Source: Gnetum montanum
Taxonomy: Eukaryota; Streptophyta; Gnetopsida; Gnetales; Gnetaceae
Length of the DNA stretch: 51,296 bases
NCBI GenBank assembly: GCA_015680685.1
Contig: MNCI01000808.1
Coordinates: 704,552 to 755,847, forward strand
Direction of reading: 5' to 3'
Position numbers and translations under genes: made by a program. Positions 12,004 through 22,075 of the stretch are shown here, in pieces (position 1 is the first letter of the stretch; each line of letters starts with the position of its first letter). A model generated the notes under the pieces. That model was not told where the DNA came from and made no database searches. It worked only from the letters and a program-made list of their open reading frames with translations.

Positions 12004-12020
12004 TGGCGCTAGAAGGAAGG
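12004..12020 (+). other. Element B primer-binding site
   Basis: TGGCGCTAGAAGGAAGG begins 6 bp after the LTR end. Element A has TGGCGCTAGAAGGAGGG in the same place. A TGG start next to the LTR is the usual mark of a tRNA-primed site. I do not assign the tRNA. Confidence 0.7.
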
Positions 12021-12047
12021 CCTTTTGGTGCCCTTTCCATGTGTCAT

Positions 12048-12345
12048 GGTAGTCCTGTAAGCCTTCTACACCCTGATACGCACTAGCATAAGCTTGAAAC
12101 CCATATGTGGTTGTTCATGTGTTGTGTAGTGCAGATCAGTCATCTTGATGGTTCCTTGGAAACCCTATAGGACATAAAGCCTCCAATCACCAATTAACTT
12201 GCCTATCTTACGGTAGTCTTGCATGCGTTTTGTATCCTATGGTGCACTAGCGTAAACATGACACCCCTTTATAGTTGTTTACACATCGTGTGGTATAGAT
12301 TGGTCACTTCAACATTTCCTTGGGAACCCTACAAGATATAAAGCC
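12048..12345 (+). repeat. Two direct repeats of about 135 bp in the element B leader
   Basis: The segments at 12048-12182 and 12212-12345, 164 bp apart, both run from GGTAGTC(C/T)TG through ...CACTAGC(A/G)TAA... to GGACATAAAGCC or AAGATATAAAGCC. They differ by roughly a quarter of bases. They lie between the primer-binding site and gag. Element A has a comparable tandem array (115-bp period) in the same place. Confidence 0.75.
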
Positions 12346-12471
12346 TTTTTGATTACTTATATAAAGCCTTTTTTATTGCTTTTCAATTTCTTTGCTCTTC
12401 TCGTTCGTAAAATTGTTTAGCTTTCCAATTTATTTGATTTTTTCCCATTTGGAAAACTATTTAGCTTAACA

Positions 12472-13805
12472 ATGGCTTCCTCGAGCACCGTTGCTAACAC
12501 CTTCAACATTGAGGTTCCTTTCATGGTTCAAGGTATCATAGGTGCCGAAAAATCATTTAGCCCAGTGCTAGAACCATGTCGATCCCTCCAGATCCAAAAC
12601 CTGGGTCCTGAGGGCTTGGCCCAGCAACATGAGTGTTATAACTTCATTTGTGCAAAGGTGTAGGAAAACTTTCCCTTGGATGTGCATGAATTTGAAGACA
12701 AACGTAGCTTCGAGTTCGCTTACTATGACGGGAAGGAATTTGTTACCACTCCTAGTGCTTCCATCATATTGACATAGATGAATCAGTGGCATATAGACCA
12801 ACTAATCCAGTTGGCTAGACTTAGGGAACAATAGGACATGGTGTCTAAGCATGATGACACCTTCTAGGATGAATAGGAGGAACTAGATCCCTAATCTGAT
12901 GGGGAAAGTCAAACCAATCCCATTACTGTCCCTCCTACCCAGTTCGTCTGGACCCACCGATTTTCTATTGCCGCTCCCTTTGTAATCACCCCTGCACCTT
13001 CACAACCCATAATTACTTCTGCGATGGTTAGCCATGTCAACCCCTCGGTGTATCAACATCCTTTTTTGCTTATTTTTCCCGTTTCATTTGCAGTCACTAT
13101 TCCTTTGCAAACTGTTTAGTAGTTCATTCCCATATCGCATCATGAGCCAATCACGAATACCTTGCCACATGTGCACACCGTACCAACTTTGCAGCTGTAT
13201 GTAGCTTCCACTTCCATTCCCGCATTCACGTCTATCCTACCATCAGCAGTAGGTGTAGGTCCATATACATGATGGACCCCATTCACTACTTCCCTTGCTA
13301 TGCTACCATCGTAGATGCCTCACAACATTCGCCAACAGACCCAGCAAATCTTGCAAATGGTACAACCTAGTGCGGGACTATGGTTTGTCCTGTTGGCCAC
13401 ACAAACAGCTTATCCCATAGCCCAACCCACAGTTGCTACCATAACAACACCACCTGCTAGGTGGTGGACAATGTAGGTAGCACCATCCGTGGGGGCCATC
13501 CCAACAGTACCACTGCATGGTCATGTCGTTACCCTAGCCACTCCACAAATAAGAGCTTCCTTGGTAGTTTCCCAGCCTTCCACGTCGTGCCAGGGTCTGG
13601 ATGAAGTGTTGCTGCTTATCCAAACCCTTACTAAAGAGATAAAATTCCTTAAGGCTGTTGGGTCCAACACTGTACAAGTCATGGAATTTTATCAGGATGA
13701 CCCCATCAGCCCTGCCATATCTGCACTAATGCTACCTCCAGGGATGTCCCTGCCCCACTTCACAAAATACAATGGGGAGAGGGATCCCAATGCCCATCTT
13801 GTTAC
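12472..13805 (+). pseudogene. Element B gag, 5-prime part, cut by element A
   Basis: The start ATG at 12472 (MASSSTVANTFN) opens a single frame that runs to the element A junction and is interrupted by many stops, mostly TAG (first at 12661). The N-terminal segment with RSLQIQNL and YNFICAK matches the element A gag start (RSLRLQGR, YNFICVK). A Pro/Thr/Val-rich low-complexity segment follows (about 12900-13480), then the gag core begins with EVLLLIQTLTKEIKFLKAV and LPHFTKYNGERDPNAHLVT. It ends exactly at GTTAC, where element A entered. The rest is at 32226. Structural gag protein of virus-like particles; non-functional here. Confidence 0.88.
13801..13805. repeat. Target-site duplication of element A, left copy (GTTAC)
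   Basis: GTTAC precedes the LTR end at 13806, and the same five bases follow the other LTR at 32226-32230. Rejoining at one copy restores the gag reading ...AHLVT-FR..., parallel to AHLITFR in element A. Confidence 0.93.
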
Positions 13806-14222
13806 TGTACCGCCCAAAATCATCGGTCTCCGGCTGGAATGAAACAAGGACCACGATATCTCAGAAGATGCACAGAAGACCCTACCTTCGCTTGAGGGCT
13901 AGTTGGAATTAACGAAGGCAGAGTACCTTGGATGGTCTGCATGCAGATCAGGCAAGGATTTCCCCAAATGTACACTGAGATGTTGTACGCTGAGTTATAT
14001 GTAAATGGCGTAACAGATGTAAAACCAAATGTAAACAACGTAACTGGTGTAAACAGAGCGTAAAAGTACGAGGGCATAAACAGTAAACATGCAACGATTA
14101 ATGAAAAACTGTAACAGATTGTAATAAAGAAATGCGGCAATGTTATTGCAAAAAATGAGAGTTACAATGCACCGGTCTAACGCAGTTGTGGCTTTGACAC
14201 AAGGCAGACGAATAGCCCCGGT

Positions 14223-14307
14223 AAGTGCTGGGGTGACTGTGTGCTGGTTCGAACTGCAGGCATANAAGTGCTGGGGTGACTGTGTGCTGGTTCGAACTGC
14301 AGGCATA
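14223..14307. other. Assembly join: single N flanked by exact 42-bp duplication
   Basis: Bases 14223-14264 and 14266-14307 are identical (aagtgctgggg ... caggcata), with N at 14265. The matching place in the other LTR (about 31168-31210) has this sequence once, so the duplication is an unmerged contig overlap. Confidence 0.93.
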
Positions 14308-14442
14308 GCGTAGAGGCTGTATGCTCAGTGTGCAGAGGAACGTACAGCGTACAGGGTTTCTACTCTGGTTCTTAGCATCTCTATTTTTCTCTCTCTGGTT
14401 TGCTCCAAATTGCCAGCCTTGATCTAGTGAAAAATTGGGATT

Positions 14443-14450
14443 TTTATATA
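14443..14450 (-). promoter_or_regulatory. TATA box of element A 3-prime LTR
   Basis: The minus strand reads CCTATATAAAAATCCC about 640 bp before the LTR end. The 5-prime LTR has CCTGTATAAAAACCCC at plus 31345-31352. The position is nearly the same as in element B LTRs. Confidence 0.55.
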
Positions 14451-14749
14451 GGTTGAGTCATGGGACTCGGGTTTTGAGAGGGGATGATTGGCTGTGGGAT
14501 GCTGGGTCCCCGGGTCGGGTGACATGTGGCACATTGACCAAGTGCAAAACAATAAAATTTTGCAAGTAGACAACGTGTTGTACCCCAGCGTATACGCTGC
14601 ATGCCAATGTATATGATGTATGCATGACCTCAGCATACAAACTTGATCAAAGCAAAAGAAGTCCTCGGCCTTCATATTTGAGTTCGGATGCCATGAAGAT
14701 GCTTCCTGTAGGTGTTCAGCTTGGTTGACCTTTATTTGACATTTTGTTC

Positions 14750-15030
14750 ATGCTGGTCGTATACGCTGGGAGTATATGTTATGTCTGTGGGGCGTATAAG
14801 CTGGGCGTATACGTTGTGTCTGCGGGGCGTTTACACTGGGTGTATACATTGTGTATGCGGGGCATATACGCTGGATGCGCAGGATGTACATGCTCAACGT
14901 ATACATTGTGTATGCGGGGCGTATACCTCGGTTGTACATGCTGAGCGTACATGTGAGGCATATACGCTGGACGTATACGCTGTGGATGCAAACTTGGGCG
15001 TATACGTTGAGCGTATATGTTGAGAATGTG
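14750..15030. repeat. Cluster of palindromic GCGTATACGC-type motifs in LTR
   Basis: About ten spaced copies of the perfect palindrome GCGTATACGC or one-base variants (gggcgtatacgttg, ggcgtatacctcg, aacgtatacattg). They are separated by 12-25 bp with the recurring spacer tgtgtctgcggg. The other LTR has a similar cluster at 31676-32000. The motif recurs in the leader (30100-30720) and in the 5-prime region and intron 1 of the antisense gene. Confidence 0.85.
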
Positions 15031-15250
15031 TACTTAGTGAAAACTAAGTATTTTGAGCTCCACAGTTGCCATCTTTGATAGAAGATGCTGCTGTGGTCGT
15101 TTGTGGATCCCAGGGAACTACTCCTTGTTGAGTCCGACTCTACTTGAAGCTGTCTGTGGGGCCCTCAAGCTTTAGTCATTCTAGGGAGTGTCATGACTTA
15201 CCTCAACTTTTGTTGGAGAAGTACTAAGCTTAGAGTTTTGTGGTGTTTCA

Positions 15251-15263
15251 TTGTCCCCTCTTT
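15251..15263 (-). other. Element A polypurine tract
   Basis: The minus strand reads AAAGAGGGGACAA directly before the LTR TGAAACACC. Element B has AAAGAGGGGCCAA in the same position. It primes plus-strand DNA synthesis in LTR elements. Confidence 0.8.
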
Positions 15264-16300
15264 GTTGATGCTTGGAGAAATCGACCCGAGAAGCGTCGAC
15301 AAAGAAGTACAAAACACCACAAGAAACTTGGTAGCATTGTCCTTTGACACGTGGTCAGATATCATCACACCGTGTTCAGTAGCACATGGGACTGGGGAAA
15401 TGAAGTTTATAGCAGGATAAGGGGATGGCTCTTTTGGGGATTGGGAACTGATCAACGGATTGTGCATGGTGAAGGATGTTCTGGTGTGCATACAGGTCAT
15501 GCTGATCCTCGTCCATAGCCATTGTTTGGCAGACTTGGCATCAAGGCATGAGGGGTGTGTCCTTTGGCGGAAGAAGGTCCCCGTTAAGTGTTTGAGAGGA
15601 CTTGTTGGCGCAACCAAAGCCACGTGATGATGTGTTACGTTCTTTGGAGGAATATGCCCTTTGTTTAATGTTTAAAAAAGGAACCTATTGGTAGGGGGCC
15701 AAAGCCACGCAACGAGATGTCACTCGATCATTTGAGACATGTGCATTCACTTTCAAGATAGCTACCTTCCAGCCGAGGGCTTGTATGGGAAGGGCCATCA
15801 TTTTTTTGAATGGCGTTTAGCCTTGTTTTATGCACGTACTCAAATGTTATGGGTTGTAACTGCTTATGGGTTTTGTAGTATGCTACAGTGTGCTCAATGT
15901 TTTAGGCTGTACTAGGTGTTTTCGGGATGGGACTGAGTAGGGTACGTTGAGGAATAGATGGGAAACGTAATGGGGAAATGGGAATGTACTAGTGAGTGGA
16001 TTGGTTACCCTTGTCACGCGTGTTAGGAACAATGTGGTACCTTGTTGCTGTGATGAAGTGCGTTCTCATGCGAACACCTCTAAGTGTCATCCTGCAAACA
16101 CAACTCCAAGAAGACAAGAGAAACCATGAGTGAGTAAGTGAGCTTAGACTTGAACAACAACTGATGAAACAAAGGCACCAGATGAGATTTTGGGAACTGG
16201 ACATGGATGGCAACAATGTCGTTGAGATCAACTAATGCCGAGCGGGACAACAGCTCTGATGAAGTCTAAATGCAGCTACAGATAAGGGAGGTAGAGATGA
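15264..16300 (-). other. Element A untranslated region between integrase array and polypurine tract
   Basis: I see no conserved frame. Short open stretches, including one of 141 codons that runs across the LTR edge, have no support from element B. It corresponds by position to 44990-46297 in element B. Confidence 0.6.
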
Positions 16301-16665
16301 AGTTGCCAGTTTATAGTCGTAGCGCATTGTCGTAGGTTATTTTTATGTCATAACCCTTTGAAAATTGCCCGTTTAGCGTCGTAGCGGATGGTACATTGCT
16401 AGTTTATAGTCTTGGCGGACTATGAAGAGGCAAACCAATTTATAGTCTTAGCGGACTTTGGAGATTGTGACTGTGGTAGTTTATTGTCGTACCGGATGGG
16501 TGCTAGTTTATTGTCATTGTGGACGGGTGCTAGTTTATTGTCATTGCGGATGGGTGCTAGTTTATTGTCCTTGCAGACATTCTGTGGTACCAGTTTATCG
16601 TCATGATGCTAGGACAACTAGTGGTATCAGTTTTAAGTCATAATCTAGGACTGTAGCGTACCTCA
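16300..16665 (-). repeat. 27-bp repeat array after integrase (element A)
   Basis: Three consecutive 27-bp units lie at 16494-16520, 16521-16547 and 16548-16574 (plus strand ggatgggtgctagtttattg... each). Looser units continue both ways with the core AGTTTATAGTC..GCGGA. On the minus (sense) strand the core is TCCGCNATGAC-ATAAACTAGC. The element B array after integrase (44660-44970) carries the same core in the same orientation relative to gag-pol. Confidence 0.88.
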
Positions 16666-16671
16666 AGTTCA

Positions 16672-19600
16672 TCAGACGTAATACCTCTTTAAGTACAAGT
16701 GGTTTGTAGGATTAGCGAACTCGTTCCCATCCATGTCGGTAATTTTGAATGCTCCATTGTCGTATGCTTTGGTGACTAAATAAGGCCCTTCCTAGTTGGC
16801 TGAGAATTTATTTGGATGTTCTCAAGCAGCTTTAAGGACAAGATCTCCTTCTTTGATCGGGTGTTTGTGGAGATCGTGCTTATGCCTTTGTCTCTGCTGT
16901 TTTTGATACCATTCAATTTGATCGAGGGTTCGTACACATTCGTCTTCTACCGAGTCGAGGTTAGCAATGCACAATTCATTATTTTGACTTTCACTAAGAA
17001 GACTGGAGGGAGTTATCCTCAATGAGGGGACTTGCAATTCTATTGGAAAAACAACTTCAGATCTGTATACAAGACTATATGGAGTTTTACCTGTGGATGT
17101 TCGGTGTGTTGTTCTATAAGCCCACAATGCGCAGACTAATTATTCATACCATCGTTTCTTGCTCTGATTTAGCATCCTTTTGAGTATTATGATGATAGTT
17201 TTGTTTGTAGCTTTTGCTTGACCATTGCTCTGCGGGTAGTAAGGTGATGAAAATGCGTGTTTAATGCCTAGAATTTCACAAAAGATTTTGGTATCTATGC
17301 TGCTGAACTATGGCCCATTATCAGTGATGATGGTCATTGGAATACCAAAATAGGTTATAATATTTTCCATTATAAACGTGCAAACGTGTTTTGACGTGGT
17401 TTTCCTAAGAGGAATAGCTCCCACCCATTTTGTGAAATATTCAGTTGCATTGATAATGAAGCTATGGCCTACTGAGGATGATGGTGTTATTGGTCCAATT
17501 AATTCTAAACCCCATTTTTGGAATGGCCATGTGATTTTTGCGGTATGCAGTTCGTTAGGTGGCACATGTATCAGATTACTATGCTTTTGGCAGATGTCAC
17601 ATGTTCTAACTTTCGAGACGCAATCATATTCCATGTGTGGCCAATAATAGCCTAAACACCTGATCTTTGTTGCCATTGCTTTAGATGCTATGTGTCCCCC
17701 ACAAAGTCCTTTGTGAATTTGTTCTACAATCATTTGACCATCAATGCTACTAATGCACGTTAGCAAAATGCCTTCATATGATTTATGGCACAAGGTGTCA
17801 CCTATTAGTGTGTATTGGCCAGAATGTTTTTGTACGGCGTCCTTTTGAGCATTTGTCAAATGTTGCGGAGGTTCTCCTTGTAGAAGGTACTCTTTTATGT
17901 CATCATACCATTCTACTGTGTGTGTCATACTAACGGATGCAATTGATAATATATCGAGGGTATTAGTTACAGGTTTAGTACAACTTATTATGGAGCTTGG
18001 CAACATATGGAACATGTCAGGTGATATGTTTAGCGCTAACATAGCCAGTGCGTATGCAATGGTATTGTCATTTCTAGAGATATGTTGCATGTCTATGATT
18101 TCAAATTGCTTTATTAGGTGTTTGGCTACGTCACAATACAGTTGTAAATGTTGCACTTTGCATGTATAAATATCCATGACTTGGTTCAATACTAATTGTG
18201 AATCTCCTCTGACTACTAGTTGTATGATGTCTGAAGCTTGTGCTGCCATGAGACCTCTAAGGAGACCTTCGTACTCTGCTATGTTGTTGGTACAGCGAAA
18301 GTTGAAACAATAAGCAAAGGGTTGGATCTCCCCAGAGGGATAGGTGATGATGGCAGCAGCACTTCCCCATCGAGAGGTGGATGCTCCATCAAAATTTAAA
18401 ATGGCATCATAGTCCTTGGGTACAATGTCTATTGCATTCACATTTTCATCAGGGAACTCTGGTTCTATCATTGCTTGGTCGTGCATTGGTGATATAACTA
18501 GTTGGTTCGCTATAGCTTGACCCTTGATCGATTCTTGCACTATGTAATGTAGGTCAAATTTGGCTATTATGGCTTTCCAACACGCTATCCTACATGACTC
18601 ATAAATGTTACATGTGATGGCCCTAAGTACATTGTCTTTACAGATTATGTTGGCTTGGTTGCAGAAGAGGTAATGTCGCCATTTCTTTAAGGAAAAGACA
18701 AGGGCTAAACATGACCTTTCCACTTCATTGTACTTCTTCTCATGGGCTACTAATGCATCGCTTAAATAATAGACAGGAACTTTGGTTCCATCATCTTGTT
18801 TTTGGCAAAGCATGGACGCGATGGACGAGTCTGAAGTGGCAAGATAGATGTAGAATGGTTTATCATTTTGGGGTGGATAAACTGTGGGAAGTTGAAAAAA
18901 TGCTGCTTTAATATTTTCAAATGCTTCTTGGCACTGTGGAGTCCACTCAAAATGGACGTTCTTGCACAGCAAGTGGTTCATAGGTTTCAACTTGTCCATT
19001 AGTTTTTCTATGAAACATCTGATAAACTGTAATATGCCTTGTAGACCTCGAAGTTCGATAAGGTTGCTAGGTGGTTTCAAGTTTGTTATGGCCTTAACTT
19101 TATTGGGGTCTACTCGTATCCCTGCTTCCGAGGTTATGAATCCAAGCATTTTGCCCGTTTTGACTCCGAAGACACATTTCTTTGGGTTAAGTCTCAGCTC
19201 ATATTTTAAACAACACTTTAGTACTAGGTCAAGATCTTGTACGTGTTGTTCTGATGTTTTTGATTTAACCACAATATCATCCACATAGTCGTTGAGCTAG
19301 TGTAGTATGTAATTGCTGAAAATGAATGTCATCGCCCTTTGATATGTGGCCCCAGCGTTTTTGAGACTGAAGGGCATCATTGTGGAACAAAAGGTTGCCC
19401 ATGGTGTCATAAAGGTGGTCCAGAGATGATGCTCTGGATTAATGCGTATCTGATTGTATCCAGAGAAGCCATCCATAAAAGATAATAGGGTGTGCCCAGC
19501 AGTTGAGTCAACAAGTTGATCAATGCTGGGTAGGGGAAAATCATCTTTTATGGTTGCGACGTTGAGATCCCAGAAGTCAATGCATAAGAGAATGCTTCCG

Positions 19601-20165
19601 TTCTTTTTCGGAACAATGACTATGTTGGATACCCAATCAGCATAATCGACAACCCGAATGAAACCTTCCTGATAAATTTTGGTGATCTCATTGCGAACTG
19701 CCAATGCTACCTCAGTTTAACCTTTCGTGCCTTTTTTTTTACTGGCCTCAATTTTGAGTCAAGGATAATATTGTGCTAGACGATCCGAGGGTCTAGCCCG
19801 GGCATGTCAGTGTAAGACCAGGTGAATGCTCTTATGTTATTTCAGAGCACATGTTCTATGTCTTTGACTAGTTGAGGTTGCAACAATGTGCTCAATTTTA
19901 ATGTTTTAATTTCACCATCGGGCATAGCGACGGAGGTTTCAGTCAACAGGTCTTTAGTGATACTATCGGCCTCTATGTCAAGAGATTTTGTCATCCCTTT
20001 GTAACTATCTAACATTTGTTGTGTTGAGGCTATGATTGTGTCGTCGGTTGATGTACCTAGGCTGATGGAATTTATGTCGATTTCTCTTGTAATCTTTCCA
20101 TATGATCCATCGATGATCAATGGTGTGGACAAGTGCTGATAATCCATCGGGCTTGTTCCTGCCAA
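16672..20165 (-). pseudogene. Element A pol: RT, RNase H, archaeal-type RNase H, integrase
   Basis: The minus strand opens with an ATG at 20165 (MAGTSPMDYQ), matching MASQIEIYHD in element B. RT follows (MAVRNEITKIYQEGF at 19704; FMDGFSGYNQI; TMMPFSLKNAGATYQRAM; NDYVDD intact after one TAG at about 19294). The first RNase H starts PFYIYLATSDSS. The second RNase H has FDGAS, AEYEGL and GDSQLV, but the last acidic position reads AYALA instead of ADALA. Integrase keeps its HHCC (GLCGGH, CDIC), but its DDE triad reads GLELIG (E for D), TDNGP (D kept) and NGQAKATN (K for E). It ends at TGA 16672-16674. A frameshift at an A-run near 19730 and stops make it dead. Confidence 0.93.
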
Positions 20166-20232
20166 TAAACAGAGGGCGGAATAAGCTAATAGGTGTTGTT
20201 TCGTATTCTTGGGTAATGTAAATCATGTACAT

Positions 20233-20818
20233 ATGTATGAGGGTGATTTATCGTTGTATCGGGATGCATGGTAGTTTAAGGCCATACCGGGCCAAATGTG
20301 TTGTGAATATGGCAGTTTAAGGCCATACAGGACCGAATGTGTGATTTGACGATGCCTAGTCACCATATAACTTGCATCGGAGAGTTTGCGTTGAAATGTA
20401 CAGTGTGGGCATCCGAAATGAGTCTATGAAGGAATTGACATGTGGTAATGTTCATTTTGTTATATATATATATGTTTTTTTTTGTATTTTGAACAATTTT
20501 TATAAAAAAATTAATAAATTATTAATAAAAGGCAAAGGCGACGGCGGCAGCGGCAGGGTCGGTGCAGTGCTATATATAGCATAAGGATGTCAGTTGGAAG
20601 CACTATGAATTTTAAGCAAAACCGAGCATGAGCGTAAACCTCAGCGTAAGCGTAAACTTCAACATAAGCGTAGAGACTAAACCCCAGCATAAGCATGTGT
20701 AAACCCCGACATAAGCATGAGCGTAGAGGCTCGGACTTAGCGTAAATGTGATTCAGTTTAGCATGCGAATTCAGACCTTTAGCGTAGACCTATCAATTTC
20801 AGTGTGTAGGACGTCGAG
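20233..20818 (+). promoter_or_regulatory. Promoter and 5-prime leader region of the antisense gene, element A
   Basis: The interval holds two copies of the 27-bp family in sense-of-pol orientation (agtttaaggccata at about 20271 and 20314), an AT-rich tract with (TA)n at 20460-20530, a TATA box TATATATA at 20571-20578, and then several gcgta-type motifs (20590-20790) before the ATG at 20819. The TATA box lies about 240 bp upstream of the start codon. Promoter function is inferred from arrangement and from a matching TATA box in element B. Confidence 0.5.
20571..20578 (+). promoter_or_regulatory. TATA box of the antisense gene, element A
   Basis: TATATATA within GTGCTATATATAGCAT, downstream of an AT-rich tract and a short GC-rich stretch (ggcgacggcggcagcgg). 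The antisense gene in element B has CTATAAATAG at the comparable place. Confidence 0.5.
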
Positions 20819-20949
20819 ATGGGCAAGGGCAAGGAAGTAGAGGGCCAGGGGAGGAAGGAGCCTGACTTGACTTTCGCGGAGGATAGCGAGGCCATGTTGC
20901 AATGTTTGCCCAGGCCAAGGGTGCCATCGTGGCCCGGATCGGCGCACAG

Positions 20950-21625
20950 GTAGGCCCTAATCCTGCCTTTGTTAACTAATGTTTTATCTGTACTAGTTAT
21001 TCTGGCGTAGACAGTCGCAATCGCGTAGACAATTTCACTAGCGTAGAAAATTTTAGGAGCATAAACAGTCTGTATGCTGAGCATAAGTCTGCAACGTAGA
21101 GGGTTTTCATAGTGTACAGCGTAAACAACTCTAATAATATGTAGCGTAGACTATTTTCACAGCGTGTACGCCGATTTTTTTGCAGCGTATGACGTAGACT
21201 TTTTTTGGCAGCGTAGATAGTTTTAAATAGTTTTACTAGCGTAAAGGCCTACACACTGAGCGTAAGTCTACAGTGTAGAGGCTTTTTACAGCATGCAACA
21301 TATAAGACTATTTTTGCGGCGTAAATGCTTACTGTTTTCACGGCGTAGACGCTTACTATTTTCGTGGCATACACACTGACTATTTTTGTGGCATACACGC
21401 TGACTATTTTTGCAGCGTATACGCTCACTATTTTTGTGGGGTAGACGCTTACTATTTTTGTGGCATACACGCTGACTATTTTCCAGGGCGTATATGCTGA
21501 CTGTTTTTGCGGCGTATACGCTGAGTGTTAGCAATTTTATGTATGACTGATTTTTTCGAAGTGTTGGCTTACAACATAGAATTTCATGTATGGCTGATTT
21601 ATCACAGCATTCTGGTTATTTGCAG
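20950..21625 (+). repeat. Intron 1 of the antisense gene (element A) with 24-bp tandem repeat
   Basis: From about 21316 to 21527 eight to nine units of 24 bp repeat (gtggcatacacgctgactat plus tttt), each with a variant of GCGTATACGC or GCGTAGACGC. Upstream, from 20990, looser agcgtagac motifs occur every 20-40 bp. The intron is bounded by GTAGGC (20950) and TTTGCAG (21625). The repeat explains the open frames of 8-residue periodicity on the other strand. Confidence 0.85.
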
Positions 21626-22075
21626 GGATCTTGAGCCTTCCCTCTTAGTGGTCAAGTTGGTTGGAGTGCTAACCTGGTTTGGACCGCTTGAGACCGACGA
21701 ACCTACCCCTGATCCGACTATTAACAACAACGAGGTATGGTTCAAGGAGGGATCCTGTGAGTTCCTCACCTTCTTCCTAGATAGATTTAAGGTGGTGATT
21801 TGGTCCCACCTGAGCGAACTAGAGGCACGAAGTGTGCTAGAAGCGATGTTGCCTGGGTCTTCGGAGGGCGTCATGATTTTCATGGTAGATATTGATGAGG
21901 GGCCACTCGTGATTGAGGACGGTCCCTCTGGCAGGCCCAGATCTACTCGCCCATTAGCACGTGTGTGGGATCTATTGCTGCGAGGGCCTGACTACCTCAA
22001 CAATACCTTATTTCTAGCTGCTTGTGCACACACGTTATTCCAGAATCCTCCTAGCACAGTATGCTGGGTAGAGAG
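21626..22075 (+). other. NIF/FCP1-like domain exon (element A)
   Basis: Read against my memory of plant NLI-interacting-factor (FCP1-homology) phosphatases, the landmarks are in order: a hydrophobic strand ending GVL (family LDxxGxL), FKEGSCEFLTFFLDRF (family RPxCxEFLxFCFxRF), VVIWS (family VxIWSS), RPLARVW (family KPLFLKELxxVW), and NTLFLAACAHTLFQNPPST (family NTLLxDDSPYKALxNPPxT). The catalytic Asp pair of the first strand is replaced (VKLVG) and the DDSP motif reads AACA, so no phosphatase activity is expected. The element B exon is also exactly 450 nt. Confidence 0.65.

Larger units (their letters stand above)
13806..15250 (-). repeat. Element A 3-prime LTR
   Basis: On the minus strand it runs from TGAAACACCACAAAAC (15250) to ...GGGCGGTACA (13806). 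It matches 30754-32225, which has an extra block of about 100 bp near 31790-31880 (ctccagggtgcatgatgtc...) that is missing here. The copy is artificially lengthened by 43 bp at the assembly join around 14265. It contains a TATA box (plus 14443-14450) and a dense GCGTATACGC array at 14750-15030. Confidence 0.92.

Noticed and set aside
14240-14264. GGTTCGAA in the LTR as the T-loop of a tRNA gene
   Set aside because: No acceptor stem, D-arm or anticodon arm can be built around it; the same sequence lies inside both LTRs.
14712-15078. Several overlapping open frames on both strands rich in Val-Tyr-Thr-Leu repeats
   Set aside because: They are by-products of the GCGTATACGC motif cluster in the LTR; the same region in the other LTR does not keep the frames.
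15198-15623. 141-codon minus-strand open frame near the element A 3-prime LTR
   Set aside because: It crosses the polypurine tract and LTR boundary, and element B has no counterpart.
17308-20165. Plus-strand open frames over element A pol (for example 17378-17647, 18962-19288)
   Set aside because: They are antisense shadows of the RT, RNase H and integrase coding strand.
21249-21534. Minus-strand open frames with 8-residue repeats (KIVSVYAT type)
   Set aside because: Produced by the 24-bp tandem repeat in intron 1 of the antisense gene; no start context or conservation.
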